Source of the DNA: Aliidiomarina soli
GTDB taxonomy: Bacteria; Pseudomonadota; Gammaproteobacteria; Enterobacterales; Alteromonadaceae
Direction: 5' to 3'
Length of the DNA: 64,000 nucleotides
Assembly: GCF_003986975.1 (NCBI RefSeq)
Contig: NZ_PIPO01000002.1
Location: 496,001 to 560,000 of the forward strand
Part shown: positions 9,487 through 18,091 of the stretch, piece after piece
Numbering within the stretch: the first letter of the stretch is position 1
Layout: every line of letters starts with the position of its first letter
The notes under the pieces: model-generated
What the model was told of the DNA's origin: nothing
The model's input: only the letters and a program-made list of their open reading frames with translations
The model's database searches: none
Made by a program: the position numbers and the translations under genes

Positions 9487-10734
9487 TTAAATAAAGCCGT
9501 ATTTATGCGCAACCTGGTCGAAATACTCCAGAGTTTGCTTGGCGTAGGCACGTTTTTCAATATAGTTACCGGGGAAGAAGTTTTTCTTAAAGCCGTATGC
9601 GACGATGTCTTTCAGCCGTTTCAGCGGAACATCGAAGGTGTCCAGCGCTAATTTGTATTCGTCGCTGACGGTGGTACGCGACACCAGACGATTGTCGGTA
9701 CAGATAATAGTCGCTAAACGATTCTCCAGCATGTGACCAAAATTGTGGTTCTTCAACTCGCCAATGGCTGGGTTGGTTTGCATGTTACTGGTCAGGCAAA
9801 CTTCTACCGCAATTCGACGGTCCGCAATGAAAGAGGCTAGTTTGCGTGAATAGTCGGCTTTGTCGCTAATGCTTTCATCCTCAATCATGTCGGGTGAAAA
9901 CAGTGAATACCCGTGGCCGAGGCGGTCGGCATAGCACTGGGTCAGCGCTTCGAAAATACTCTCAGCTCCGTAGGCTTCGCCGGCATGCACGGTTTTGAGC
10001 AGAAAGTTCTGATGAGCATATTCGTAGACGTCTTTAAACTTGTGCGCTGGGTAACCAATTTCCTGCCCAGCAATGTCCAGCCCGACAATCGGTAAATCCT
10101 GTTCATCACGAACCCGAACGCTGGCGCGAACCAGTTCCATCGCCGCGGTTTTAATCACATCGATCGGTTTATGGTCACTGAGTAGCTGAAACATGTGCGT
10201 GTAGTAGGGAGAGAAGCCTTTATTGCCGAACATGCGCATGGCGCAGTTGATAATACCGTAGTGGAAAGGTGGCTTACCTTCTCGTTTCACGGCATCGCTG
10301 CGGTTGTACTCGTCCTGAGCTTTTTTCAGGCCGTCGTTGACAGCGTGCATTACAGTGTCAAAGGTAATGCCCCTGGCCGGGTCCATCAGAAGCTGTGGTG
10401 CGAAACGAACCTCAATGTAATTAACCCCTTCGTTCTGATTATCGACCGCCAGCTCATACGCCGCTTGTTGCAGGCTTTCAAGGTCGCGCAGTACTGCACA
10501 GGTGTACTGGAAGCCATTCAGATACTCACCGAGATTCTTATAACTTTCCTTAAACACCAGGTCGTACAGGCCGTCTACGGTGTAGGAAGGCAATTCTATC
10601 TTGTTGCGTTTGGCCATCTCTATCAGACTGTCAGGTCGCAGGCTGCCATCTAGGTGAAGGTGGAGATCTGCTTTGGGCATTTCCTTCAGAAAGTCGAGCG
10701 AGTATTTCGAATGGGGTGAGGTTGATACAGCCAT
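9487..10734 (-). CDS. add: Adenosine deaminase family protein
   Basis: Converts adenosine to inosine for purine salvage (by family). The 415-residue TIM-barrel protein shows the metal-binding HxH pair in KADLHLHLDGS (H25/H27), the conserved HAGE motif (HAGEAYGAESI) and, near the C-terminal end of the barrel, TDNRLVSRT in place of the TDDP seen in E. coli Add; the TDNR form is known in actinobacterial-type adenosine deaminases. I chose the ATG at 10732-10734 (MAVSTSPHSKYSLDF); a longer reading to 10812 would translate a leader that contains an inverted repeat. It is divergent from tdk. Adenosine is the likely substrate; related adenine or aminofutalosine deaminases are less likely but not excluded. 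Confidence 0.85.
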   Translation of the reverse strand: MAVSTSPHSKYSLDFLKEMPKADLHLHLDGSLRPDSLIEMAKRNKIELPSYTVDGLYDLVFKESYKNLGEYLNGFQYTCAVLRDLESLQQAAYELAVDNQNEGVNYIEVRFAPQLLMDPARGITFDTVMHAVNDGLKKAQDEYNRSDAVKREGKPPFHYGIINCAMRMFGNKGFSPYYTHMFQLLSDHKPIDVIKTAAMELVRASVRVRDEQDLPIVGLDIAGQEIGYPAHKFKDVYEYAHQNFLLKTVHAGEAYGAESIFEALTQCYADRLGHGYSLFSPDMIEDESISDKADYSRKLASFIADRRIAVEVCLTSNMQTNPAIGELKNHNFGHMLENRLATIICTDNRLVSRTTVSDEYKLALDTFDVPLKRLKDIVAYGFKKNFFPGNYIEKRAYAKQTLEYFDQVAHKYGFI

Positions 10735-10757
10735 CGTGACGGGTACTCCTGATGCGG

Positions 10758-10801
10758 GGTGAATGTAACCGCGGATCGTACCATAAAATATGCCATTCAC
10801 C
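10758..10801. promoter_or_regulatory. 8-bp inverted repeat in the add leader
   Basis: GGTGAATG at 10758-10765 and CATTCACC at 10794-10801 are perfect inverted copies separated by 28 bp, just upstream of the chosen add start in the add/tdk intergenic region. They could be an operator half-site pair or form a leader stem in the add transcript. No regulator is identified. Confidence 0.35.
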
Positions 10802-10944
10802 GAAAAGTGCAAAGAAACGATGTCCAGCGCTGGTCTTTGGCGGTAAATTTACGCATCATCAAGGCTTTATTACATCGTTCACAGTAAACGCCGTGGCTGG
10901 AAGCTCTCCAGCGATGGCGACACGCAAGCTGGCAGTTTAATTTT

Positions 10945-11553
10945 ATGGCATCTCTTTATTTTACCTACTCTGCGATGAACGCAGGCAAAAGTACATCGTT
11001 GCTTCAGGTGGCGCATAACTACGAGGAGCGCGACCAGCATGTGTTGCTGCTGACGCCCGCGCTGGACACCCGCGGTGGGCGGGGACGGATTCATTCGAGG
11101 TTGGGAATAGAGCGTGAAGCGGCAACCTTTACCAGTAAAACCAACCTCTTCCAGCTGGTTAGTGACTACCTGACCAACGCTAGTGTTGACTGTGTACTGC
11201 TGGATGAAGCTCAGTTTCTGACCGTGGCACAGGTTTGGGAACTGGCCCGGGTTGCGGATATTCTGAATGTACCGGTTATGTGTTACGGCATACGCACCGA
11301 TGCGTTCGGTGAAGCCTTTGACGGCAGTGCGGTGTTACTGGCTATTGCGGACAAACTGGTGGAGATGAAAACGATTTGTCATTGCGGACGCAAAGCAACC
11401 ATGTCGTTGCGTGTTGACAAGGATGGCCGCGCCGTTGGCTCGGGTGAAAAAATTGCGATTGGCGGCAACGACAGGTATGTCTCCTGTTGCCGCAAACATT
11501 GGCTGCAGGCGTTGCAAGACGCAGGTGTGCAGCCGTCTATTCTGGGACTATGA
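10945..11553 (+). CDS. tdk: Thymidine kinase
   Basis: ATP-dependent phosphorylation of thymidine to dTMP (pyrimidine salvage), cytosolic type II enzyme. 202 residues, usual family length. P-loop SAMNAGKST at residues 9-17, LLDEAQF (Walker B-like) near residue 90, the substrate lasso region YGIRTDAFGEAF, and a zinc site with CHCGRKAT plus a C-terminal CCRKH. The 210-bp divergent region with add holds a 6-bp hairpin (GCTGGA/TCCAGC at 10896-10912) in the tdk leader. The ribosome site is weak. macA starts 20 bp after the stop. Confidence 0.96.
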   Translation: MASLYFTYSAMNAGKSTSLLQVAHNYEERDQHVLLLTPALDTRGGRGRIHSRLGIEREAATFTSKTNLFQLVSDYLTNASVDCVLLDEAQFLTVAQVWELARVADILNVPVMCYGIRTDAFGEAFDGSAVLLAIADKLVEMKTICHCGRKATMSLRVDKDGRAVGSGEKIAIGGNDRYVSCCRKHWLQALQDAGVQPSILGL

Positions 11554-11573
11554 AATAACTGGATGAGAAACGG

Positions 11574-12731
11574 ATGAGCAACCTAATGGCACCGCGCGCC
11601 CGCATGGGTGGCGGGACTAAAGTCTGGATGGCGGCGATACTACTGGCAGCTGTTGCGCTGGTAGCATGGTTTGGATTGGTGAGAGAGAGTAATCGCCACC
11701 AGGTACCGGCGACGGCACAGGTCGAGCGGCGTGATATCGAAGTACTGGTTACCGCCACAGGCCGCCTGCAGCCGCGTGATTACGTTGACGTCGGGGCTCA
11801 GGTTTCAGGGCAGTTAAAAGAGTTCCATGTTGAGGTGGGGGATGAAGTTAAAGCGGGTGATTTGCTAGCCGAGATTGACGCCACCTTGTTGCAGGCGCAG
11901 GTAGAATCGAATCAGGCGCAACTGCGCAATCAACAGGCGGTGTTACGTGAGCGTGAGGCGTCCCATGAACTGGCACGGCTCAACTACCAGCGTCAGGAAC
12001 GTTTGCAGACTGCCAACCTGACCTCGGAAGAACTGGTTGAAACGGCCCGTGCAGGCATGCAACAGGCAGCCGCGCAGGTGGACTCCATTCAGGCACAGAT
12101 CGAGCAAACACAGTCAACGCTGCGCGCGGCTGAGGCAAACTTTAACTACACCCGAATTTTTGCGCCGATGGCCGGCACGGTGGTCACCATTGACGCCCGG
12201 CGCGGGCAAACCCTGAATGCGAGCCAGACCACGCCGACCATATTAACCATAGCTGACTTGTCTGAAATGACTGTGCAGGCGCAGGTTTCAGAAGCGGATA
12301 TCGGGCGTTTGCGGATCGGCATGCCGGTGTATTTTACGACGATGGGTAATCGCACCCAGCGCTGGCATGGCCAGCTGCGCCTGATTGAACCAACGCCGGT
12401 GGTTGAAAACAACGTCGTGCTGTACAACGCGCTATTTGAAGTGCCAAACCCGGACCGACGCTTAATGACGCAGATGACCACCCAGGTCTTCTTTGTGGCT
12501 GATGCTGCCGAGGATGTGCTGGCGGTGCCAGTTGCCGCGGTGCAGCGTGATCCTGAGGGGGCCTATGTGGAAACGCTCAAGGCAGACAATCAGCGTCAGC
12601 AAGTGCGGATTGAAGCCGGTTTGAGTGACCGTATTCATACTGAAGTTCAGGCCGGGCTGGAACCAGGGCAACGCGTGATCCTGCCCACGGCTGGCGCGAC
12701 CGGCAGCGCAGGTAGAGTGCCTCGTGGATAG
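11574..12731 (+). CDS. macA: MacA-like periplasmic adaptor of a tripartite ABC efflux pump
   Basis: Membrane-fusion protein that connects the MacB ABC transporter to an outer-membrane TolC-type channel. 385 residues: N-terminal membrane anchor (about residues 14-36), lipoyl/barrel-sandwich halves around [18 protein letters not shown] and the matching FAPMAGTVV, a long alpha-hairpin rich in Gln/Ala/Glu between them (about residues 105-185), then beta-barrel and membrane-proximal domains. It overlaps macB by 8 bp, so translation is coupled. No tolC gene is present in this window, so it must use one encoded elsewhere. Exported substrate (macrolide, peptide, haem or lipid) cannot be told from sequence. 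Confidence 0.9.
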   Translation: MSNLMAPRARMGGGTKVWMAAILLAAVALVAWFGLVRESNRHQVPATAQVERRDIEVLVTATGRLQPRDYVDVGAQVSGQLKEFHVEVGDEVKAGDLLAEIDATLLQAQVESNQAQLRNQQAVLREREASHELARLNYQRQERLQTANLTSEELVETARAGMQQAAAQVDSIQAQIEQTQSTLRAAEANFNYTRIFAPMAGTVVTIDARRGQTLNASQTTPTILTIADLSEMTVQAQVSEADIGRLRIGMPVYFTTMGNRTQRWHGQLRLIEPTPVVENNVVLYNALFEVPNPDRRLMTQMTTQVFFVADAAEDVLAVPVAAVQRDPEGAYVETLKADNQRQQVRIEAGLSDRIHTEVQAGLEPGQRVILPTAGATGSAGRVPRG

Positions 12732-14655
12732 CCAGTTACTGTCACTGCGTGGCATCAGCAAAAGTTATCAGAGCGGGGAGCTCACCACCCAGGTTCTGCA
12801 TGACATCGACCTGGATATTGAAGCTGGCGAGTTTGTCGCCATTATTGGTAGTTCTGGCTCCGGTAAGTCGACCCTGATGAATATTTTGGGCTGCCTGGAT
12901 AAACCAAGCAGTGGTGAGTACTACTTTCGCGGTCAATCGGTAGCCAGGCTGAATGCAGATCAGTTGGCGGCATTGCGACGCGATGCGTTTGGGTTTGTGT
13001 TTCAAAGTTATAATCTACTTGCCGCAGCCGATGCGGTGGCCAATGTCGAATTGCCTGCTGTCTATTCGGGACAGCCAGTCGGGCAACGACGGCAACGAGC
13101 GCGTGAGTTGCTTGGTCAGCTGGGTCTCGCCGACCGGCTTGATCACAAGCCAGGTCAGTTGTCGGGCGGCCAGCAACAGCGGGTCTCGATTGCCCGCGCG
13201 CTGATGAACGGCGGTGATATTATTCTTGCCGACGAACCGACTGGCGCGCTGGACAGTCAAAGTGGGCAGGAAGTGATGGCGTTGTTGCGTGAGCTGTCGC
13301 TGGCTGGGCATACGGTGATTTTAATCACTCATGATGCCGATGTAGCGGCTCATGCGGACCGGCTGATTGAAATCAAAGATGGTCGCATTATCAGCGATCA
13401 GAAGAAGCCGCAGACCGAACAGAAAGCGCCCGCTAAGTCGACTCCGCCGCGCGCTAACGCGAGTCTGCTGAATGATTTAGGCGAGGCATTTAGCACTGCA
13501 CTGCGCTCACTGCGGGCTAATGTGTTCAGAACCATGCTGACCTTGCTAGGCATTGTGATTGGGGTCGCTTCTGTGATTTCGATGCTGGCGATCGGGCAGG
13601 GTGCGCAGCAGGAAGTGGTGGACCGGATTAGCTCGATGGGCAGCAATTTACTCTCGGTTTTCCCGGGGGCACCGAATCAACGCGGGCGCTGGAGTGTGGC
13701 ATCACTGGTCCCGGAAGATGCCGATGCGGTGGCGCGGCTACCTAACGTACTGGCGGCGGTGCCTGAATTAAGCGGTAACCAAACCCTGCGTCGCGCCGGT
13801 TTTGACCAGCAAACCTCAGTCAATGCAACCTATTCCAGCTACCCGCTGGCGCGCAATTGGTTTCCGGTTATGGGCAGCTTTTTTACCCCTGAAGATGAAG
13901 CAATGACAGCGACTGTGGCGGTCATTGGGCAGACGGTGGCGCGGCAGATGTTTCCAGACCGCGACCCACTAGGGGAGTTCTTGCTGGTCAATAACGTGCT
14001 GTTTAGGGTCATCGGGGTGATGCAGGAACGAGGGGCGTCGCCCTGGGGCCAGGATCAGGATGATGTGGTGCTGGTCCCGTTCAGTACGGGCTCATTGCGT
14101 TTGTTCGGACAGCGCTATGTGCGCAATATTACGGTGGCTGTTGACGACACCAGTTTAATGCATGATACCCATCAGCAGGTGCATAATTTGCTACTTGAAC
14201 GTCATGGCATAGAAGACTTTACCATTCGTAACATGGCATCGATTATTGAAACCCAAACCGAAACTGAAAATACGATGACTATTTTGCTTGCGGTAATCGC
14301 AGTCATTTCGCTGGTAGTCGGTGGGATTGGGGTGATGAATATTATGCTGGTCAGTGTCACTGAACGGACCCGGGAAATTGGCGTGCGCATGGCGACGGGT
14401 GCCAGACGCCTGCATATCATGCAGCAGTTTATGATCGAAGCACTGACTGTCTCGTTGGTAGGCGGCCTGTTAGGTGTCGTAGTAGGCCTGACTACGACGG
14501 CGGTGATTCAGTCACTCGGCACGCCAGTGTTGTATGCCGTGTCTCCAGTTGTGCTGGCGTTTGCCTGTGCGTTTTTGACCGGCCTTATTTTTGGATTTTT
14601 ACCCGCCCGCAAAGCATCACGGCTGGATCCGGTGCAGGCGCTGGCAAGCGAGTAA
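12724..14655 (+). CDS. macB: MacB-like ABC transporter, fused ATPase and permease
   Basis: Inner-membrane mechanotransmission ABC exporter working with MacA. 643 residues: N-terminal ATPase (Walker [10 protein letters not shown] near residue 42, Q-loop, signature LSGGQQQR near 146, Walker [10 protein letters not shown]), a linker, then the MacB permease with TM1 near residues 275-297, a large periplasmic domain (about 300-520) and three C-terminal TMs with the FtsX-like fold ([15 protein letters not shown]). Starts with GTG at 12724. Full length for MacB (E. coli 648 aa). Confidence 0.94.
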   Translation: MDSQLLSLRGISKSYQSGELTTQVLHDIDLDIEAGEFVAIIGSSGSGKSTLMNILGCLDKPSSGEYYFRGQSVARLNADQLAALRRDAFGFVFQSYNLLAAADAVANVELPAVYSGQPVGQRRQRARELLGQLGLADRLDHKPGQLSGGQQQRVSIARALMNGGDIILADEPTGALDSQSGQEVMALLRELSLAGHTVILITHDADVAAHADRLIEIKDGRIISDQKKPQTEQKAPAKSTPPRANASLLNDLGEAFSTALRSLRANVFRTMLTLLGIVIGVASVISMLAIGQGAQQEVVDRISSMGSNLLSVFPGAPNQRGRWSVASLVPEDADAVARLPNVLAAVPELSGNQTLRRAGFDQQTSVNATYSSYPLARNWFPVMGSFFTPEDEAMTATVAVIGQTVARQMFPDRDPLGEFLLVNNVLFRVIGVMQERGASPWGQDQDDVVLVPFSTGSLRLFGQRYVRNITVAVDDTSLMHDTHQQVHNLLLERHGIEDFTIRNMASIIETQTETENTMTILLAVIAVISLVVGGIGVMNIMLVSVTERTREIGVRMATGARRLHIMQQFMIEALTVSLVGGLLGVVVGLTTTAVIQSLGTPVLYAVSPVVLAFACAFLTGLIFGFLPARKASRLDPVQALASE

Positions 14656-14672
14656 AGTGCCAGCAAAGTGTG

Positions 14673-14678
14673 TATAAT
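14673..14678 (+). promoter_or_regulatory. Likely -10 element of the pyrC promoter
   Basis: A perfect TATAAT lies 37 bp upstream of the pyrC ATG, between macB and pyrC. The matching -35 hexamer is poor, so it may need an activator or the upstream TG bases. A strong GAGGAG ribosome site follows at about 14703-14708. Confidence 0.55.
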
Positions 14679-14714
14679 ACTGCCGTTTGCGACCACTACC
14701 CCGAGGAGAGCTAA

Positions 14715-15749
14715 ATGACTGAACGCATCACTTTTACCCGCCCTGATGACTGGCATTTGCATTTGCGCGATGATGCGTTACTCAGCGGCACCGTACCGGC
14801 GAGCGCGCGGCAGTTCTCACGGGCTATCATCATGCCTAATCTGGTCCCGCCGGTGACCACGGTCGAACAGGCCATGGCGTATCATCAGCGGATCCTGGCG
14901 CAAGTGCCAGAAGGGCTTGATTTCACGCCATTAATGGCGCTTTATTTAACCCAGCAAACCAGTGTCGAGGACATCGCGAAGGCGGCGGCTAATCCAGCGA
15001 TAATCGGCTTTAAATTATACCCGGCCGGAGCCACCACAAACTCGGCCTCAGGGGTGACGGATATTAACGCACTGGCTGACGTATTTGCTGCTATGGAGCG
15101 CCTTGAAGTGCCTTTGTTGGTGCACGGTGAGGTCACAGATGCGGACATTGATATCTTTGACCGTGAAGAAGTGTTCATTGAGCGTTATCTGAAACCATTG
15201 CATCAGCGCCATCCGCAGTTACGGCTGGTACTCGAGCATATCACGACCCGCCAGGCGGTCGACTTTGTTGCATCGGCAAACAGCAAGGTTGCGGCGACTA
15301 TTACCCCGCAACATTTGCTGATGAACCGCAACGACATGTTGGTTGGTGGAATCCGGCCGCACCACTACTGCTTACCGATTCTAAAGCGCAAAAGTCATCA
15401 ACAGGCACTGCAACAGGCGGCTCTGAGCGGCAACCCGAAGTTCTTTCTGGGGACTGATTCGGCCCCTCATACGCAGGATAAGAAGGAAGCTGCCTGTGGT
15501 TGTGCCGGTTGCTTCTCGGCACCAGCCGCGATTGAGTTGTATGCGGAGCTGTTCTTTCAGCATGACGCAATGGACAAGCTGGAGGGCTTTGCCAGCCATT
15601 TTGGAGCAGATTTTTATGGTTTGCCGCGCAATACCGACCAAATTACATTAGAGGCCAACTCCTGGACAGTGCCAGCGAGCGTCGATATAGCGGGCTCTCC
15701 GTTTGTTCCCTATTGGGCTAATGAACCACTCCACTGGCGCCTTATATAG
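14715..15749 (+). CDS. pyrC: Dihydroorotase, type II
   Basis: Third step of de novo pyrimidine synthesis: reversible cyclisation of carbamoyl-aspartate to dihydroorotate. The 344-residue zinc enzyme shows the metal motif DDWHLHLRD (residues 12-20), the carboxylated lysine region [25 protein letters not shown] and the late GTDSAPH motif holding the catalytic Asp, followed by [15 protein letters not shown]. Length matches E. coli PyrC (348 aa). Own promoter and terminator, so it looks monocistronic. Confidence 0.97.
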   Translation: MTERITFTRPDDWHLHLRDDALLSGTVPASARQFSRAIIMPNLVPPVTTVEQAMAYHQRILAQVPEGLDFTPLMALYLTQQTSVEDIAKAAANPAIIGFKLYPAGATTNSASGVTDINALADVFAAMERLEVPLLVHGEVTDADIDIFDREEVFIERYLKPLHQRHPQLRLVLEHITTRQAVDFVASANSKVAATITPQHLLMNRNDMLVGGIRPHHYCLPILKRKSHQQALQQAALSGNPKFFLGTDSAPHTQDKKEAACGCAGCFSAPAAIELYAELFFQHDAMDKLEGFASHFGADFYGLPRNTDQITLEANSWTVPASVDIAGSPFVPYWANEPLHWRLI

Positions 15750-15781
15750 CGCTGCTGTGGGCGTAGAATCGCTGGTTACAA

Positions 15782-15807
15782 AAAAAAGCACCTTCGGGTG
15801 CTTTTTT
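15782..15807 (+). terminator. Rho-independent terminator of pyrC
   Basis: A-tract, stem GCACC with TTCG tetraloop and GGTGC, then six T. Classic intrinsic terminator 33 bp after the pyrC stop. Confidence 0.92.
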
Positions 15808-15912
15808 AATAAGTCATTCAAAAGAAACAAAATTTCAAAGAAGTAGTTCATTTCTTGTTCAGTTGTTCGTATGATGGCTAAACGTACGTAACACATGCGG
15901 TAGGAAATAGGG

Positions 15913-16392
15913 ATGACAAAACAACTACAAAATGGCTTGACCGCAGTAGAGATGGTGATTGTGTTGGCGATTCTCGGACTGTTGCTATTCACTGCGGTGC
16001 CACAATGGTTTAAAGGTGACGACCGAGCATGGGCTAGTAGTGTGGAAGAATTCAGTCGCTCACTGCACAGTACATCGCAGCGAATCAACGCGCAGGCAGG
16101 CGTTGCCCCGCAACAGCTCGACGATATTCTCTTACAAGGCACCTTTGCCGCTCCGTCGGGGCAGGGCATCGGCGCCGCGTTGGGCGGGACTGATGGCGAG
16201 TGGGTTATTTTCGACAGTATGGGTGAAGACATTGTCGCCTGGCGTCCGGCGGATGTGTCGGTGTCCCGTAAGTGGTCACTTGGCGAGCCTGAGCGCAGTT
16301 CAGCCAGAGGCAACCGGGGGTGTTTCGCCTATTACTATCTGCCAGCGGACAGTCCCCAACCGGTGATTGGAACTGTGGTAACGGATTGCTAA
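15913..16392 (+). CDS. Orphan type IV pilin-like / pseudopilin protein
   Basis: 159 residues with a class III prepilin signal: short basic leader MTKQLQNG, cleavage expected after Gly8, mature start LTAVEMVIVLAILGLLL. Glu5 of the mature protein, needed for assembly and N-methylation, is present; residue 1 is Leu rather than the usual Phe/Met. The hydrophobic helix is followed by a globular domain ending in two cysteines (RGCFAYYY... and the terminal DC) that could form the pilin C-terminal disulphide loop. No other pilus or type II secretion gene is near, so it would rely on machinery encoded elsewhere. Minor pilin versus secretion pseudopilin cannot be decided. Confidence 0.75.
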   Translation: MTKQLQNGLTAVEMVIVLAILGLLLFTAVPQWFKGDDRAWASSVEEFSRSLHSTSQRINAQAGVAPQQLDDILLQGTFAAPSGQGIGAALGGTDGEWVIFDSMGEDIVAWRPADVSVSRKWSLGEPERSSARGNRGCFAYYYLPADSPQPVIGTVVTDC

Positions 16393-16484
16393 CCAATTTG
16401 GTGGTTGATTAAATTGTGTCTGCATTGATGAAGATTTAAGCGCCTGATAATAGTAAACTGGTGAACAAACCAGAGGAGGCGCGA

Positions 16485-17771
16485 ATGCAAATACCAGCTC
16501 AACCGGAAAATGAAGTGCAACGTCTGGCTCATTTAAAAGCGTTGAAAATATTGGATACAGCTCCGGAGGAGCGGCTGGATAACATCACCCAACTGGCTGC
16601 TGCTATATTTGCCAAACCGGTGTCCTTGATCAGCCTGGTTGATAAGGATCGCCAGTGGTTTAAGGCCCGTTGCGGTATGGAGCTGCAACAAACTGACCGT
16701 GAAGTGTCTATTTGCGCCCATGTGGTGGCTGAAAATACGCCGCTCATTGTCGAAGATACCTTGAACGATCCGAGGTTTGCTGACAACCCGCTGGTGCAGG
16801 ACGAGGATAAGCCAATTCGCTTTTATGCTGGCGCCCCAATCACAACCAGCGAAGGCTATGTTTTAGGGTCGTTGTGTGTGATCGACCATGTACCGGGCTC
16901 ATTCAGTGATGACCAGCTAGCGCAGCTAAAGCGCCTGGCACGGGTGGTGGAAGATGAAATTCAGTTACGTCAGCTATTTGAACAGACCAGGCAGGCTGAA
17001 CGTAAACTAGTCGCGAAAAGTACATTGCTGGAAGAACGCAATAAGAAATTACTAGACCTGATAGAACGCTTTAAAAGTACCCGTTCACGGTTAATTAGCT
17101 CAGAAAAACTGGCAACACTGGGACTATTGGCTGCAGGCGTCGGGCAGGAGGCGAATCGCGCGATCAATCTCAGTCGCAAGCATTTGCTGACGGCTTTGGA
17201 TTTTGCCGACAATAGCAAGAGCAAAGGGCTGATTGGGCAAAGCATGGAATCTATTGACGAGCTAAGACGAATGGTCGATGCGCTTTGCGACACCACCGAG
17301 ACAGCCGGAAATAACGAGTGGGCCTCAACCGATCTGAATGAAACAGTGAAGCATTGCCGCAATGTGGTTCTGAGCCGGTATGCTGATAAAATTCGCTTTG
17401 TATTTGAAGAGAACAGCGAGGTTCCACTTATTAAGCTGGTTGAAAGCCAGATTTTTATGGCACTGCTGAATATTTTGCTCAACGCGGCTGAGTCGACCAC
17501 AGGTCGGGTGACAATAAAGGCTGAGCTAACGGTAAAAGCAGACCATGTGCAGATCCGCATCGTTGACAACGGCAGCGGGATGGCGAAGGAAGAATGCGAA
17601 CAAGCCTGTGAACCTTTTTTTTCCAGAGGCAAAGATGATACTCATTTTGGCTTAGGGTTAAGTATTGCGCAGGGGATTATTCGTGATCATGGCGGAGCGA
17701 TCCGGCTGCAAAGTGAGCAAGGAAAAGGAACACGAGTCATAATCGCATTGCCTTTGCAAAGACGGAGTTAA
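16485..17771 (+). CDS. GAF domain plus histidine-kinase-like protein lacking the phospho-His
   Basis: 428 residues, soluble. Residues ~10-165 are a GAF domain of the type that follows LDTAPEERLDNI (DRQWFK, GSLCVID). A coiled coil (165-205) leads to a HisKA-like helix and a HATPase_c domain with an intact N-box (LLNILLNAAEST), G1 (VDNGSGM) and G2 (FGLGLSIAQGII). In the H-box the usual GVAHEINNP reads GVGQEANRA: the phospho-acceptor His is Gln221 (CAG at 17145-17147). ATP binding looks intact, autophosphorylation on this site does not. The ATG at 16485 has GGAGG before it; an upstream GTG at 16461 is rejected. No response regulator is adjacent. It may be a signalling pseudokinase or scaffold; a base-call error is the trivial alternative. 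Confidence 0.8.
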   Translation: MQIPAQPENEVQRLAHLKALKILDTAPEERLDNITQLAAAIFAKPVSLISLVDKDRQWFKARCGMELQQTDREVSICAHVVAENTPLIVEDTLNDPRFADNPLVQDEDKPIRFYAGAPITTSEGYVLGSLCVIDHVPGSFSDDQLAQLKRLARVVEDEIQLRQLFEQTRQAERKLVAKSTLLEERNKKLLDLIERFKSTRSRLISSEKLATLGLLAAGVGQEANRAINLSRKHLLTALDFADNSKSKGLIGQSMESIDELRRMVDALCDTTETAGNNEWASTDLNETVKHCRNVVLSRYADKIRFVFEENSEVPLIKLVESQIFMALLNILLNAAESTTGRVTIKAELTVKADHVQIRIVDNGSGMAKEECEQACEPFFSRGKDDTHFGLGLSIAQGIIRDHGGAIRLQSEQGKGTRVIIALPLQRRS

Positions 17772-18091
17772 ACTTTTTATCGGCATATAGCCTTGCAAAA
17801 TTGCCTGTTTAGTACTTAGGCTGGAAGCAAAATTCGCGATTAGGGCTTCCCTTTCGCTTGCCGAGCCGATATAACTTCGTTAAGTTGAGGGTTATTCCGC
17901 CGCTGTAAGGATGTAGAATCTGCGATAGCGGTCGATAAAACAGAACGAAAATAAAAACAATAACAATTGTAAATAGCGTTTGTTGATCACAACATTGGCT
18001 CTATTATATAGCCTTTGCTTGCCATTTGAGCGTGCAACAAATAGCATAAGCCTGTTAGGCATCAAATCACATATCACACTTGGGGAAACAC
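17772..18091 (+). other. 320-bp gap before the SUMF1-fold gene: weak stem and likely promoter
   Basis: No gene is supported here. A GGAAGC/GCTTCC pair (17823-17828 and 17845-17850, 16-nt loop) could be a weak end for the upstream transcript. The right half is AT-rich and carries TTGATC at 17983-17988 and TATATA at 18005-18010, spacer 16, a plausible sigma-70 promoter. The inverted repeat TGTTG-ATCA-CAACA (17981-17994) overlaps that -35 element. Confidence 0.45.

Noticed and set aside
9700-9730. Adenosine deaminase inactive because TDDP is replaced by TDNR
   Set aside because: The TDNR form occurs in a known branch of active adenosine deaminases, and the HxH and HAGE motifs are intact.
15648-16313. 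221-residue minus-strand open frame across the end of pyrC and the pilin-like gene
   Set aside because: It lies antisense to two well-supported genes and through the pyrC terminator; composition is Ser/Thr/Cys-rich nonsense with no motif.
16970-17632. 220-residue minus-strand open frame opposite the GAF/kinase-like gene
   Set aside because: Ser/Arg-rich shadow of a gene with clear HATPase motifs on the plus strand.
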